The position numbers and the translations under genes were made by a program. A DNA stretch of 64,000 nucleotides from Dehalococcoidia bacterium. Its GTDB lineage: Bacteria > Chloroflexota > Dehalococcoidia > Lucifugimonadales > Lucifugimonadaceae. How positions within the stretch are numbered: the first letter of the stretch is position 1; each line of letters starts with the position of its first letter. Shown here one piece after another: positions 52,096-60,670 of this stretch. The notes beneath the pieces were generated by a model. That model did no database searches. It saw nothing but the letters and a program-made list of their open reading frames with translations, and was not told the DNA's origin. The stretch spans positions 124,001 to 188,000 of the forward strand of contig JAJEAU010000022.1 of NCBI GenBank assembly GCA_022824185.1, read 5' to 3'.

Positions 52096-52124
52096 GCGTT
52101 AACGAACCGATTCGGAGGTTGAAC

Positions 52125-53273
52125 ATGGTTACTGCTGAGTGGGGCGCAATATACAAGGAACTAGGCGCCCAGCCCGTCATCAACGCCACTGGCAGCGTGA
52201 CGCTCTTGGGAGGGTCGACTCCCGTCCAGGAAGTCAAAGAAGCAATGGACCGCGCAGACAGCGCTTTCATCCCCCTCATTGAACTCGAACAAGCCGCCGG
52301 AGACGAAATCGCGCGTTTAGCAGGCGTCCCCGCCGCATACATCACTTCCGGCGCCGGATCAGCTCTCACCCTCGCAACCGCCGCCTTCATGGCCGGTGGT
52401 GACGACGACCTCATCCAGCAACTGCCAGATACATCCGGCCTCAAGGACGAGATCATCCTCCAACACCGAGAGCAGTACTGGTATGACCGCTGCCTCCAAC
52501 TCGCTGGCGCAAAACTCGTCTACGCCGGTGACGAAAACGGCACCACCGAAGACGACATCAGGGCCGCAGTCACCGACAAAACTTGCGCCATACACGTCCC
52601 TGTAGTCGAACAGGCCCCGAAAGACCCCAACGTCGTCCCGCTAGAAAAGGTGATCGAGATCGCCAAAGACGCAGGCGTCTATGCCTCAGTCGATGCCGCC
52701 GGACAGATCTACCCGCTTGAGAACTTCGGGAAATACGTCCGCATGGGCGCAGACTTCCAGTGCATCGCCGCAAAATACATGGGCGCTCCGCACTCCACCG
52801 GTCTCGCGATGGGCACCGAAGAGATCATCGACGCCATCAGTCGACACTCATTCGTCGGATACGAGTCTCGACGCATCCGAGGCGTCGGACGGCCCCACAA
52901 GGTCGACCGTCAGGAAATCATGGGTTGCGTCGCCGCCGTCCAACGATGGGTACGCCTCGACCACGAGAGCAGACTCGCCGCCGCCGAGCAGGAGAGCATG
53001 GCAATCATCAAGCCCCTCCAAGACCTCCCCGGCGTCTCGGCGACCCTGATCGACAACATCATCGCCCACCAGCCGTTCGGTGTCACCGTAAGCGTCGATG
53101 AAGACGTAGTCGGGTTCAACAACAACGAACTCGTCGACAAGCTCAAGGCGATGGATCCCCCGATCTGGACCCGCACCACCGACAACGCCCCCCTGATGAT
53201 CCACGTCTTCGGCCTAAACCCAGGCGAAGCCGAAATCGTCGGCGAATCCATCGCAGCAGCCGTCCGAGGCTAA
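52125..53273 (+). CDS. PLP-dependent enzyme of the SelA/DgaE fold family (not a typical SelA)
   Basis: 382 residues from the ATG at 52125, six bases after GGAGG; a GTG at 52089 is less likely. It has PVINATGSVTLLGGS near the start, AAYITSGAGSALTLATAAFM, and AAKYMGAPHSTGLAMG with the likely PLP lysine. True bacterial SelA has the GDKLLGGPQAG motif and an extra N-terminal tRNA-binding domain (about 460 residues); both are missing. Relatives include D-glucosaminate-6-phosphate ammonia-lyase and uncharacterised amino acid or sugar-acid lyases. The substrate is unknown. The presence of tRNA-Sec in this genome makes misannotation as selA easy. Confidence 0.85.
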   Translation: MVTAEWGAIYKELGAQPVINATGSVTLLGGSTPVQEVKEAMDRADSAFIPLIELEQAAGDEIARLAGVPAAYITSGAGSALTLATAAFMAGGDDDLIQQLPDTSGLKDEIILQHREQYWYDRCLQLAGAKLVYAGDENGTTEDDIRAAVTDKTCAIHVPVVEQAPKDPNVVPLEKVIEIAKDAGVYASVDAAGQIYPLENFGKYVRMGADFQCIAAKYMGAPHSTGLAMGTEEIIDAISRHSFVGYESRRIRGVGRPHKVDRQEIMGCVAAVQRWVRLDHESRLAAAEQESMAIIKPLQDLPGVSATLIDNIIAHQPFGVTVSVDEDVVGFNNNELVDKLKAMDPPIWTRTTDNAPLMIHVFGLNPGEAEIVGESIAAAVRG

Positions 53274-53353
53274 CCAAATCCGGCATCAACCCGGCAAGTC
53301 CCGGGAACAAAAACCTCTTTCCCTCCTTACCGACAGGTTGGAGGGAAGAGACT

Positions 53354-53380
53354 CCCCTCTCCCGTTCGACGGGAGAGGGG
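53354..53380. repeat. CCCCTCTCCCG inverted repeat
   Basis: CCCCTCTCCCG (53354-53364) pairs with CGGGAGAGGGG (53370-53380) around TTCGA: eleven perfect pairs. A second, bulged hairpin just upstream pairs CTCTTTCCCTCC with GGAGGGAAGAG. They lie in the 280-base gap after the SelA-fold gene and belong to the same family as those at 44.6-45.0 kb. Confidence 0.75.
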
Positions 53381-53554
53381 CAGGGCGAGGGTGACCGCGG
53401 CGGACAAATACGCGGGGCAGGGCAAACAACCACCAACGCCAACCCGCAGCGCTCTCGCAAAACCCAATGCGGTATCCCATCACACCGCATTACCGACCGT
53501 TGATAATGTGAACCTATCGCGCCCGAAATTCGACCCATTCCAGGATCTTCACCC

Positions 53555-54445
53555 ATGCAAACCGTCAATACCGTAGCCATCCTCAGCCCTGGCGACATGG
53601 GCTCCAACGTCGGACGAGCCCTCCGCGAAAACGGCCTCAACGTCATCACCTGCCTCACTGACCGTAGCCCGCGTACCAAAGAACTCTCCGAAATCGCAGG
53701 CATCACCGATGTCCCCAACTTCGCAGATATGGTCGACCAAGCAGACATCGTCCTCTCCGTCCTTGTACCCGAGCGTGCCGTCGAAGTCGCTCAGCAAGTG
53801 GCCGACGTTATCCGCAGTTCCGGCAAACCTCTACCATTCGCCGACTGCAACCCCGTCGCACCTGCCGTCGCACTCCAAATGGCCGACATCATCGACTCCG
53901 CAGGCGGGAAATACATCGACGGCGGCATCATCGGCAGCCCACCCGGCAGGGGAGAGCCACCCCGTTTCTACGCCTCAGGCCCTCACGAAGCCATCATGGG
54001 ACAACTCGACGGCCGAGGCATCACCGTCCCCCTCATGGGCGGCGAAGTCGGACGCGCCTCCGCGATCAAGATGTGTTACGCATCCCTCAGCAAAGGAGCC
54101 GCCGCACTCAACGCCTCAGCCCTCATCTCCGCAATGAACCTCGGTATATACGACGAATTCATCGCCGAAATGGAATCATCGCAACAGGGCGTCCTAAACA
54201 GCATGCAAGGCGTCAAAAGCCTCGGCGCAAAGGCCTTCCGCTGGATCGACGAGATGGAGCAGATCTCCGCAACTTTCGGATCAGCAGGCGCAACCCCGCA
54301 CATGCACAAAGGTGCCGCCGACATCTTCCGCCTAGTCAACGACTCCCCCATAGGCCACGAACGCCCCGAAACCGTAGACACATCCCGCTCCCTCCGCGAA
54401 ACCGTCGAACTCCTCGCAAAAACCTCAGACGCGAGCGCCGGCTAA
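53555..54445 (+). CDS. NAD(P)-binding dehydrogenase with DUF1932 C-terminal domain (6-phosphogluconate dehydrogenase-like)
   Basis: 296 residues. The Rossmann start is AILSPGDMGSNVGRAL, followed by VLSVLVPERAVEVAQ and the DCNPVAP and GGIIGSPP segments of beta-hydroxyacid-dehydrogenase-like proteins. The catalytic-region Lys is in SAIKMCYASLSKG and the C-terminal helical domain matches DUF1932. It probably reduces or oxidises a small 2- or 3-hydroxyacid. It may act with the SelA-fold enzyme upstream. The end overlaps the convergent Mrp gene by 21 bases. Confidence 0.88.
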   Translation: MQTVNTVAILSPGDMGSNVGRALRENGLNVITCLTDRSPRTKELSEIAGITDVPNFADMVDQADIVLSVLVPERAVEVAQQVADVIRSSGKPLPFADCNPVAPAVALQMADIIDSAGGKYIDGGIIGSPPGRGEPPRFYASGPHEAIMGQLDGRGITVPLMGGEVGRASAIKMCYASLSKGAAALNASALISAMNLGIYDEFIAEMESSQQGVLNSMQGVKSLGAKAFRWIDEMEQISATFGSAGATPHMHKGAADIFRLVNDSPIGHERPETVDTSRSLRETVELLAKTSDASAG

Positions 54446-55240
54446 CTGCCGCGTAACCCCCAACGCAACATAATCAAACTCCGTCGCAACATCCTCATTA
54501 GTCAACACCGGCGGCTCCATCGCATCAAGATAATCCCCCCGCAATTTCACCGCGCCCAAAAACGGCAGACCCATTTCGTACGCCAGCTCCTCTGCAGCAC
54601 CTTCTCCGAACAACCCGCCTGACATATTCTCCACGACCCCAAGCACATCCAAGTTCATCTTCTTGATCATGTTGATCGACCGCTTGGCATCCAGCGCCGC
54701 CAACTCTTGCGGCGTGCTCACGATCACGAACCCATCCAAATTCAACGTCTGCATCACCGTCAACGGAGCGTCTGAGGTTCCCGGCGGCAGATCGACGACC
54801 ATATAGTCCGGCTCTCCCCAGTCCGTCATTTGCAGAAACTGGTTGATTGCGTTGTGGATCATCGGACCACGCCAAATGATCGCCTCCTCCTCGTTCTGCT
54901 GGAAAAACGCCATCGACATCACCTTCACCCCGAACCGCTGGGAAGGCACCATCTGACCATCCCGCTCGACCGGACCCTCCGAAATTCTCAACACCCGGGT
55001 CACATTCGGACAATCGATATCGCAATCAAAAAGTGCGACATCGTGCCCCTGTTTAGCCAGCGTCGCCGCCAAGTTGACCGCAACCGTTGTCTTCCCGACT
55101 CCCCCCTTGCCGCTGTAAACCCCGATCCGCTTGCCGATCGACTTCAGCGAATCCGCAATCCGTTTCCGTTCCTGAAACTGCCGCCTAGCCTGTGCCAGAC
55201 GCGCCTCTTCGGCGGGCGTTACCTTTCGGGGAGTAGTCAA
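54425..55240 (-). CDS. Mrp/ApbC-type P-loop ATPase (Fe-S cluster carrier family) lacking the CxxC motif
   Basis: 271 residues from a TTG. The deviant Walker A is GVYSGKGGVGKTTVAVNLA; the family signatures DCDIDCPNV, MVVDLPPGTSDAPLT and GVVENMSGG are present. In classical Mrp/ApbC the ENMS segment is followed by CPxC, the cluster-binding cysteines; here it runs straight into LFGEG with none. The MIP18-like domain often fused at the N-terminus is encoded separately by the next gene upstream. It may act as an ATPase partner in Fe-S assembly rather than as the carrier. Confidence 0.88.
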   Translation of the reverse strand: MTTPRKVTPAEEARLAQARRQFQERKRIADSLKSIGKRIGVYSGKGGVGKTTVAVNLAATLAKQGHDVALFDCDIDCPNVTRVLRISEGPVERDGQMVPSQRFGVKVMSMAFFQQNEEEAIIWRGPMIHNAINQFLQMTDWGEPDYMVVDLPPGTSDAPLTVMQTLNLDGFVIVSTPQELAALDAKRSINMIKKMNLDVLGVVENMSGGLFGEGAAEELAYEMGLPFLGAVKLRGDYLDAMEPPVLTNEDVATEFDYVALGVTRQLAGARV

Positions 55241-55286
55241 TCCAGATGCAGGCCGATGAATTGATGAAATTCAGCGGCAGAAACGA

Positions 55287-55604
55287 TCAGTCGATCCCCA
55301 GCAGACGCTTGCCATCTTCGGTGATCATGTCCGGATTCCAAGGCGGGTCAAAAACGAGGTCGACCTCTACATCCTCAACATGCTCGATCTCGGCAATCCG
55401 CCACTCCGCCTGCTGAGCGATATACGGACCCATCCCGCAACCCTGTGCCGTCAGCGTCATCTCCACAAAAACCTCGTTCTCCTCCACATCCACGTCATAG
55501 ATCAACCCCAGATCCACAACATTCACAGGTATCTCAGGGTCATAAACGTCTTTTAACGCCTCATAGACCTGATCTCGAGTGACGACATTCGCTGTTTGGG
55601 CCAT
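55287..55604 (-). CDS. MIP18/DUF59 family Fe-S assembly protein (SufT/PaaD-like)
   Basis: 105 residues from the ATG at 55604, seven bases after GGAGGT; a GTG three codons earlier overlaps the ribosome site. It has VYDPEIPVNVVDLGLIYDV and TLTAQGCGMGPYIAQQAE (the conserved Cys region) and ends with VFDPPWNPDMIT, the hallmark of SufT-like DUF59 proteins. It promotes maturation of Fe-S proteins. The Mrp-type gene follows 46 bases downstream, so the usual two-domain protein is split here. Confidence 0.93.
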   Translation of the reverse strand: MAQTANVVTRDQVYEALKDVYDPEIPVNVVDLGLIYDVDVEENEVFVEMTLTAQGCGMGPYIAQQAEWRIAEIEHVEDVEVDLVFDPPWNPDMITEDGKRLLGID

Positions 55605-55824
55605 GGTGCACACCTCCGAATGGGCGCGTTGCGGCAGGCTTACATTCTCTGTTCGTCAGTCTATCAGAGCACAACAATCCAACCCCGCAGATCGCCCGTC
55701 TGACTGATCCGGAGATTCCAAGCGAGGCGGTCGCGGCAGAGAGAGACCCGAGGAATTACCCCGGCATCACCTGAACCCGAGCAATCGGAAATCGAAGGGA
55801 TTGGCAGGCCCCAACCAAGCGCGT

Positions 55825-56409
55825 CTACCGCTTGTGAACCGCAACCGACTCCATCACATCGCCCTGCTCGATCGACAACACGATATCCATCCCCTCGGTC
55901 ACCTTCCCGAAAACCGCATGGCATGATGTGCCCCGTACTGCACAAGGCTTCAACTCGCCATCGACGTACGGATCAAGATGCGGCGTCGCATCGTGCGTGA
56001 TGAAGAACTGCGACGTGTTCGTGTTGAACCCAGCGTTCGCCATCGACAGAATCCCAGCCGAATCGTGCTTCATATTCGGATGGAACACGTCTTCGAACTG
56101 ATCGATCTGTTCACCCTCCGCACTAATCCCTCCTTGGATCACAAACCCTGGAATCACCCGGTGCCATTGCGAATTCGTGTAGAAACCCCGGTTCGCCAAA
56201 TTGACGAAGTTCTCAACATAAACGCCCGCAATGTCGTTGTAGAGATCCGCCTCGATATCGCCCTTGTTCGTCTTGATTGTCACCGAATACGAAGCATTGG
56301 GATCGTAGCTGCTACTTCCACCGCTGCCACTGTCATCGCCGCAGGCTGTGAACAACGCCACCGTAGTAGCACTCGCAATCAACGCCGTCGCCTTCAATAT
56401 GTTTGTCAT
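55825..56409 (-). CDS. Lipoprotein peptidyl-prolyl cis-trans isomerase (cyclophilin)
   Basis: 194 residues. A lipoprotein signal (ATTVALFTACGDD) gives a Cys anchor at residue 23, followed by a Ser/Gly linker. The cyclophilin domain keeps the catalytic Arg in WHRVIPGFVIQGG and NTSQFFITHD, so it should be active. An unusual GELKPCAVRGTSC segment adds a Cys pair that is also present in the cyclophilin-like domain at 63.4 kb. It works outside the membrane on folding proteins. It diverges from the branched-chain dehydrogenase operon. Confidence 0.92.
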   Translation of the reverse strand: MTNILKATALIASATTVALFTACGDDSGSGGSSSYDPNASYSVTIKTNKGDIEADLYNDIAGVYVENFVNLANRGFYTNSQWHRVIPGFVIQGGISAEGEQIDQFEDVFHPNMKHDSAGILSMANAGFNTNTSQFFITHDATPHLDPYVDGELKPCAVRGTSCHAVFGKVTEGMDIVLSIEQGDVMESVAVHKR

Positions 56410-56550
56410 CAGTCTCGATTCCCTCTTGATGTCTGCCTGCGGTCGGGGCCCCAGCGCGAGCCGTTCTCGCTGGTTGCAAAACCCTCGCTAAACGAGTATA
56501 TCCCCGCATTTCTAACCGCCGAAAACGTGTCACGTTCGAAGCAGTCAAAA

Positions 56551-56556
56551 TATAAT
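56551..56556 (+). promoter_or_regulatory. Consensus -10 box giving a leaderless transcript of the dehydrogenase operon
   Basis: A perfect TATAAT ends seven bases before the ATG at 56564, so transcription should start at or next to the A of ATG. No Shine-Dalgarno is present and only a weak -35 (TGTCAC, 17-base spacer). Confidence 0.6.
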
Positions 56557-56563
56557 CCGCGAT

Positions 56564-57607
56564 ATGGCAAAAATACCCAGCGATGCGACCGAGGGGTCCC
56601 ATCTCAACCTGCCCGACGGCCTCACCGCCGAACGCCTCCTCGACGCTTACAAGACCATGTGCCTCAGCAGGGCACTCGACATCCGCATCTGGACGCTCAA
56701 TCGGCAGGGCAAAGCCGCTATCGCCGCCTCCGCTCAGGGACACGAAGTCGCCCAGGTCGCAACTGTGATGGCTACCGACCCGACCCGCGATCATTACCTC
56801 ATCTACTACCGACAACTCACCGCCATGCTCATGCTCGGCACCACTCCTACCGAGATGCTCATGCAGTTCCTTGCCCGCGACGGCGAAATCCTATCCGCGG
56901 CCCGACAGTTTCCGCTTCACGGTGCCCACCCCCGCGTCGACCTCTTCTCGTTCTCCAACGTCGTCGGGACTCAACTCCCCCAAGCCGTCGGCGTCGCCCT
57001 CGCCGACAAGATGAAGAACCGCGACGCAGTAACCGTCTCGTTCTTCGGCGACGGCGCGGCTAGCCAAGGCGACTGCCACGAAGCCATGAACTTTGCCGGA
57101 ATCCACGAACTACCAGTCGTATTCCTCTGCGAAAACAACCGCTACGCCATATCCGTCCCCCTCCACCAGCAGATGCCCGTCGAGTCCATAGCCTCACGCG
57201 CCTCCGCATACGGCATCCCTGGCGTCGAAGTCGACGGAACCGATATCGTCGCCTCCTACGAGGCCGTCAAAGAAGCCGTCGACCGTGCCCGATCAGGCAA
57301 CGGCGCGACGCTAGTCGAGCTTCGCGTCGAACGCTTACTCCCACACACCACCGACGACGACCACACCCGATATCGCTCCCAAGAAGACATCGAGCGGATG
57401 CGCGACCTTGACCCGCTTCCCATTACCGAGTCCCTCCTCAAACGACACGGAATCCTCGACGATGCAACCGACGAAGAATTCAAAGAGTGGGCAAGTCAGG
57501 CAGTCGACGACGCCACTGACGCATCAGAAGCTCTCCCATTTCCCCAAATAGCCGACATGTACACCGGCGTTCTCGAAGAAACGATGGGAGGAAACTCCCA
57601 TGCCTGA
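56564..57607 (+). CDS. bkdA: Branched-chain 2-oxoacid dehydrogenase E1 alpha subunit
   Basis: 347 residues. The ThDP-binding motif is FFGDGAASQGDCHEAMNFAG with ENNRYAISVP; YYRQLTAMLMLG and HLPHTTDDDHTRYR-like RLLPHTTDDDHTRYR (phosphorylation-loop region) favour branched-chain over pyruvate specificity. It forms a heterotetramer with the next gene product and decarboxylates 2-oxoacids from Val, Leu and Ile. Its end overlaps the beta subunit start by eight bases, indicating coupled translation. Confidence 0.92.
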   Translation: MAKIPSDATEGSHLNLPDGLTAERLLDAYKTMCLSRALDIRIWTLNRQGKAAIAASAQGHEVAQVATVMATDPTRDHYLIYYRQLTAMLMLGTTPTEMLMQFLARDGEILSAARQFPLHGAHPRVDLFSFSNVVGTQLPQAVGVALADKMKNRDAVTVSFFGDGAASQGDCHEAMNFAGIHELPVVFLCENNRYAISVPLHQQMPVESIASRASAYGIPGVEVDGTDIVASYEAVKEAVDRARSGNGATLVELRVERLLPHTTDDDHTRYRSQEDIERMRDLDPLPITESLLKRHGILDDATDEEFKEWASQAVDDATDASEALPFPQIADMYTGVLEETMGGNSHA

Positions 57608-58586
57608 GATGACGCTCATCGAAGCAGTCCGCGAGACTCTCCGCACCGAGATGCGTCGCGACCCAGACATCTTCATGATGGGCGAGGACATCGGCCCCAG
57701 GGGCGGAGTATTCCTGGCCTCCGAGGGCTTCGTCGAAGAGTTCGGCGAGGACCGCGTCATGAACAGCCCCTTGGCCGAATCGTCGATCATCGGCATCGCC
57801 CTCGGAGCCGCCGTCAACGGCATGAGGCCCGTCGCCGAAATCCAATTCGCCGACTTCGTCTGGCCAGCCATCAACCAACTCGTTGGCGAGGCAGCTAGGG
57901 TCCGCTACGGTACAAATGGACGCAAGTTCGCCCCGTTGACCGTCAGAGTCCCTTACGGAGGTGGCGTCCGCGGTGGCCTCTACCACTCCCAGAGCATCGA
58001 AGTCCTCTTTGCTCACACCCCCGGTCTCCAAGTGATCGCACCGGCGACTCCATGGGACGCTCGCGGTCTTCTCCGCTCAGCGATCCGATCCAACGACCCC
58101 GTAGTGTTTCTGGAGCACAAACGAACCTACCGGCTCGTCCGCGGCGAAGCACCCGATCACGAGTACACCGAGCCAATCGGCAAGGCCGACATCAAGCGCG
58201 CCGGAACCGACGCAACTTTGATCACCTACGGTCTAATGCTCCACTACTCGCTCCAAGCCGCGGAGATCGTTGCCCAATCCGACGGCATCGAGACCGAAAT
58301 TGTCGACCTCCGTACCCTCCGACCCATCGATGCTGAAACGATCCTCGACTCCGTATCACGTACTGGACGAGCGTTGATCGTCCAAGAGGACACCGGCGCC
58401 GTCAGCGTCTCCTCTGAGGTCTCAGCAATAATCGCCGCCGAAGGATTCTTCAACCTCGACGCTCCAGTCATGCGCGTCACTCCGCCCGAAATTCCGCCGA
58501 TGCCGTTCAGCCCACTCCAAGAAGCCGAGTTCATGCCATCGCCCGAAAAGATCGCCGATGCGATACGACGCCTGACAGAAATCTAA
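57600..58586 (+). CDS. bkdB: Branched-chain 2-oxoacid dehydrogenase E1 beta subunit
   Basis: 328 residues with GGAGGAAAC before the ATG. Transketolase-like domains include MMGEDIGPRGGVFLASEG, NSPLAESSIIGIALGAAVNG and RVPYGGGVRGGLYHSQSIE, and the C-terminal domain has EIVDLRTLRPIDAETIL. It completes the E1 alpha2-beta2 heterotetramer with the preceding gene. The E2 gene starts four bases after the stop. Confidence 0.94.
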   Translation: MPEMTLIEAVRETLRTEMRRDPDIFMMGEDIGPRGGVFLASEGFVEEFGEDRVMNSPLAESSIIGIALGAAVNGMRPVAEIQFADFVWPAINQLVGEAARVRYGTNGRKFAPLTVRVPYGGGVRGGLYHSQSIEVLFAHTPGLQVIAPATPWDARGLLRSAIRSNDPVVFLEHKRTYRLVRGEAPDHEYTEPIGKADIKRAGTDATLITYGLMLHYSLQAAEIVAQSDGIETEIVDLRTLRPIDAETILDSVSRTGRALIVQEDTGAVSVSSEVSAIIAAEGFFNLDAPVMRVTPPEIPPMPFSPLQEAEFMPSPEKIADAIRRLTEI

Positions 58587-58589
58587 CCG

Positions 58590-59909
58590 ATGGCGAAACT
58601 CACCATAGAGATGCCCCACGTCGGCGAATCGGTTACTGAAGCCATCATCGGCAAATGGTTGGTTTCGCCCGGCGACATCGTCCGCCGCTACGATCCTCTC
58701 GTCGAGGTCATCACCGACAAGGTGAACATGGAAGTCCCGTCGCCTCAAGAAGGCACCATCACGGATCTCCTGGTTGCCGAAGATGAAACCGTGCAGATGG
58801 GCGCGCCAATCGCCGAGATGGAGATCGAAGGCGCGTCTCCTGAACCCGAAACTGCCGAATCGAACGAACCGGATAACGTCACTTCTCAATCCCAAGCGGC
58901 GCAACCCGCAGGACGCGTCGGCTCGATGATCATCGGTGCAAACGTCGGACCCACGGGTGGCGAGTTCACAGACACGAGCCTGCAGACCGACGCCCCCACT
59001 CCGTCTGAGACCGTGACACCATCGGCTCCGCGCAGGAGTCGTCGCCGCGACCGCGATGATCGCGGCGCTCGGATTTCGCCAGTGGTACGCCGGTTAGCCG
59101 AAAAACACGGGTTGGACGTGAACACAATCCCCGGTTCTGGTGCCGGCGGTCGCGTGACTCGACGTGATGTCGAGACATATCTCGAATCTCAAGCAACAGC
59201 GGGGTCCGACGAGTTGATCGAACCCACCGCTATCCGCAGAATCATCGCCGAAAACATGGCGCGCAGTTTCCGAGAGATTCCCCACGCATGGGGCGCGATC
59301 GAGGTCGACGTCACCGATCTCGTCAATTACCGCCGAACCAACATCGACCGCATCCAGAACGCAACAGAACATCGCCTCACCTACCTCCCGATCATCTTGC
59401 GCCAAATCGCGGCAGCTCTGCGAAAACATCGAAATCTCAACTCAAGTTGGGTCGACGGCAAGATCCAATTGAAGGGCGCGATAAACATCGGCGTCGCCGT
59501 GGCAGCCGAACAAGGACTGATCGTCCCGGTCCTCCGCAACGCCGACACTCTCACATTGGAGGAGACGGTATCGGAGATGGCGAGAATCGTCGACGGTGCC
59601 CGATCCGGCAAGTTGCGAATCGATGACGTCCAGGGCGGCACTTTCACCCTGAACAACACCGGCGCTTTGGGATCAGTCCTAGGCGGGGCGATCATCAACT
59701 ACCCGCAAGCCGCTATTCTGACAACCGAATCGATAGTCAAACGCCCCGTCGTAATCGACACGCCGAACGGCGACGCGATCACGGTCAGATCCATGATGAA
59801 CATGTGCCTGTCCTTTGACCATCGCATCGTCGACGGCGCCGAAGCGATGGCCTTCCTGACCGACATCAAATCTCGCTTGGAATCAATCTCCCTGGAAGAC
59901 AATTCCTGA
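58590..59909 (+). CDS. bkdC: Branched-chain 2-oxoacid dehydrogenase E2 (dihydrolipoamide acyltransferase)
   Basis: 439 residues. The lipoyl domain (about 1-78) has the modified Lys in ITDKVNMEVPSPQEG. After a Pro/Ser linker comes a peripheral subunit-binding domain (ISPVVRRLAEKHGLDV, then GSGAGGRVTRRDVETYL) and the catalytic domain ending SFDHRIVDGAEAMAFL. It transfers branched acyl groups to CoA. The lipB gene begins at its last base, linking lipoate supply to this enzyme. Confidence 0.94.
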   Translation: MAKLTIEMPHVGESVTEAIIGKWLVSPGDIVRRYDPLVEVITDKVNMEVPSPQEGTITDLLVAEDETVQMGAPIAEMEIEGASPEPETAESNEPDNVTSQSQAAQPAGRVGSMIIGANVGPTGGEFTDTSLQTDAPTPSETVTPSAPRRSRRRDRDDRGARISPVVRRLAEKHGLDVNTIPGSGAGGRVTRRDVETYLESQATAGSDELIEPTAIRRIIAENMARSFREIPHAWGAIEVDVTDLVNYRRTNIDRIQNATEHRLTYLPIILRQIAAALRKHRNLNSSWVDGKIQLKGAINIGVAVAAEQGLIVPVLRNADTLTLEETVSEMARIVDGARSGKLRIDDVQGGTFTLNNTGALGSVLGGAIINYPQAAILTTESIVKRPVVIDTPNGDAITVRSMMNMCLSFDHRIVDGAEAMAFLTDIKSRLESISLEDNS

Positions 59910-60664
59910 TGGTGGTCGGACGTACCGAGATGCACGCCACGTGGCTGGGCCGCGTGCCATACTGCCCAACCTTCGATCTGCAGCGATCATTAGTCGCTCA
60001 GCGGCAGTCCGGCGAAGTGCCCGACACGCTCCTCCTCTTGGAACACGATCACGTCGTCACTCTCGGCCGCAGGGCCGACGAAACCCACTTGGCATCGAGC
60101 AGTCAGCAATTCGAAAACTACGGTGTCGAGGTGATCGAAACCGACAGGGGAGGGGAAGCAACCTACCACGGCCCGGGCCAACTCGTCGCATATCCCATCA
60201 TCAGCGTCCGAGAGTTGAAGATGGGCCCCGTAGCGTACGTCCGCATCTTGGAGGAAACGATCATCCAAGTCCTCCGCGACCACGGGATTCGAGGTCACCG
60301 TGTAGTTGGGAAAACAGGCATTTGGGTAGACGGCGAACCGGGTGCCAAACCTTCAAAAGGCGAGAACCCAATCGGCCGCAAAATCGCCGCAATTGGGGTG
60401 CGTCTGAGCGGCGGCGTGGCGATGCACGGCATGGCTCTGAACGTCACTACCGACCTCACCTACTACGATCATTTCATCCCTTGCGGGATGCCAGACCTGA
60501 ATGTGACATCCATCGAAAAGGAAATCGGAACGAACATTGACGTCGAGGAGGTGGCACGAGATTGGGCAACCGCTTTCGCGGACATTCTTTTCTTCGAGAT
60601 CGAATGGCGATCTGCTTCGGAGTTCGGCAACATTCAATCCGAAAAGGCGCTGATTTCCGTATAG
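59909..60664 (+). CDS. lipB: Octanoyltransferase LipB
   Basis: 251 residues; the ATG overlaps the previous stop by one base. Signatures are DRGGEATYHGPGQLVAYPI, GVWV-like GIWVDGEPGAKPSK, IGRKIAAIGVRLSGGVAMHG and IPCGMPD with the acyl-accepting Cys. It moves octanoyl groups from ACP to lipoyl domains, which the E2 proteins in this window need. A methionine seven codons on is a possible later start. Confidence 0.94.
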   Translation: MVVGRTEMHATWLGRVPYCPTFDLQRSLVAQRQSGEVPDTLLLLEHDHVVTLGRRADETHLASSSQQFENYGVEVIETDRGGEATYHGPGQLVAYPIISVRELKMGPVAYVRILEETIIQVLRDHGIRGHRVVGKTGIWVDGEPGAKPSKGENPIGRKIAAIGVRLSGGVAMHGMALNVTTDLTYYDHFIPCGMPDLNVTSIEKEIGTNIDVEEVARDWATAFADILFFEIEWRSASEFGNIQSEKALISV

Positions 60665-60670
60665 CAAACC

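Noticed and set aside
52125-53273. selA (L-seryl-tRNA(Sec) selenium transferase)
   Set aside because: It lacks the N-terminal tRNA-binding domain and the GDKLLGGPQ motif around the PLP lysine; it fits the DgaE-like branch better.
55614-55824. Possible small gene between the DUF59 and cyclophilin genes
   Set aside because: The only frame extends into the cyclophilin gene in a shadow frame and lacks a ribosome site; I see nothing else in this gap.
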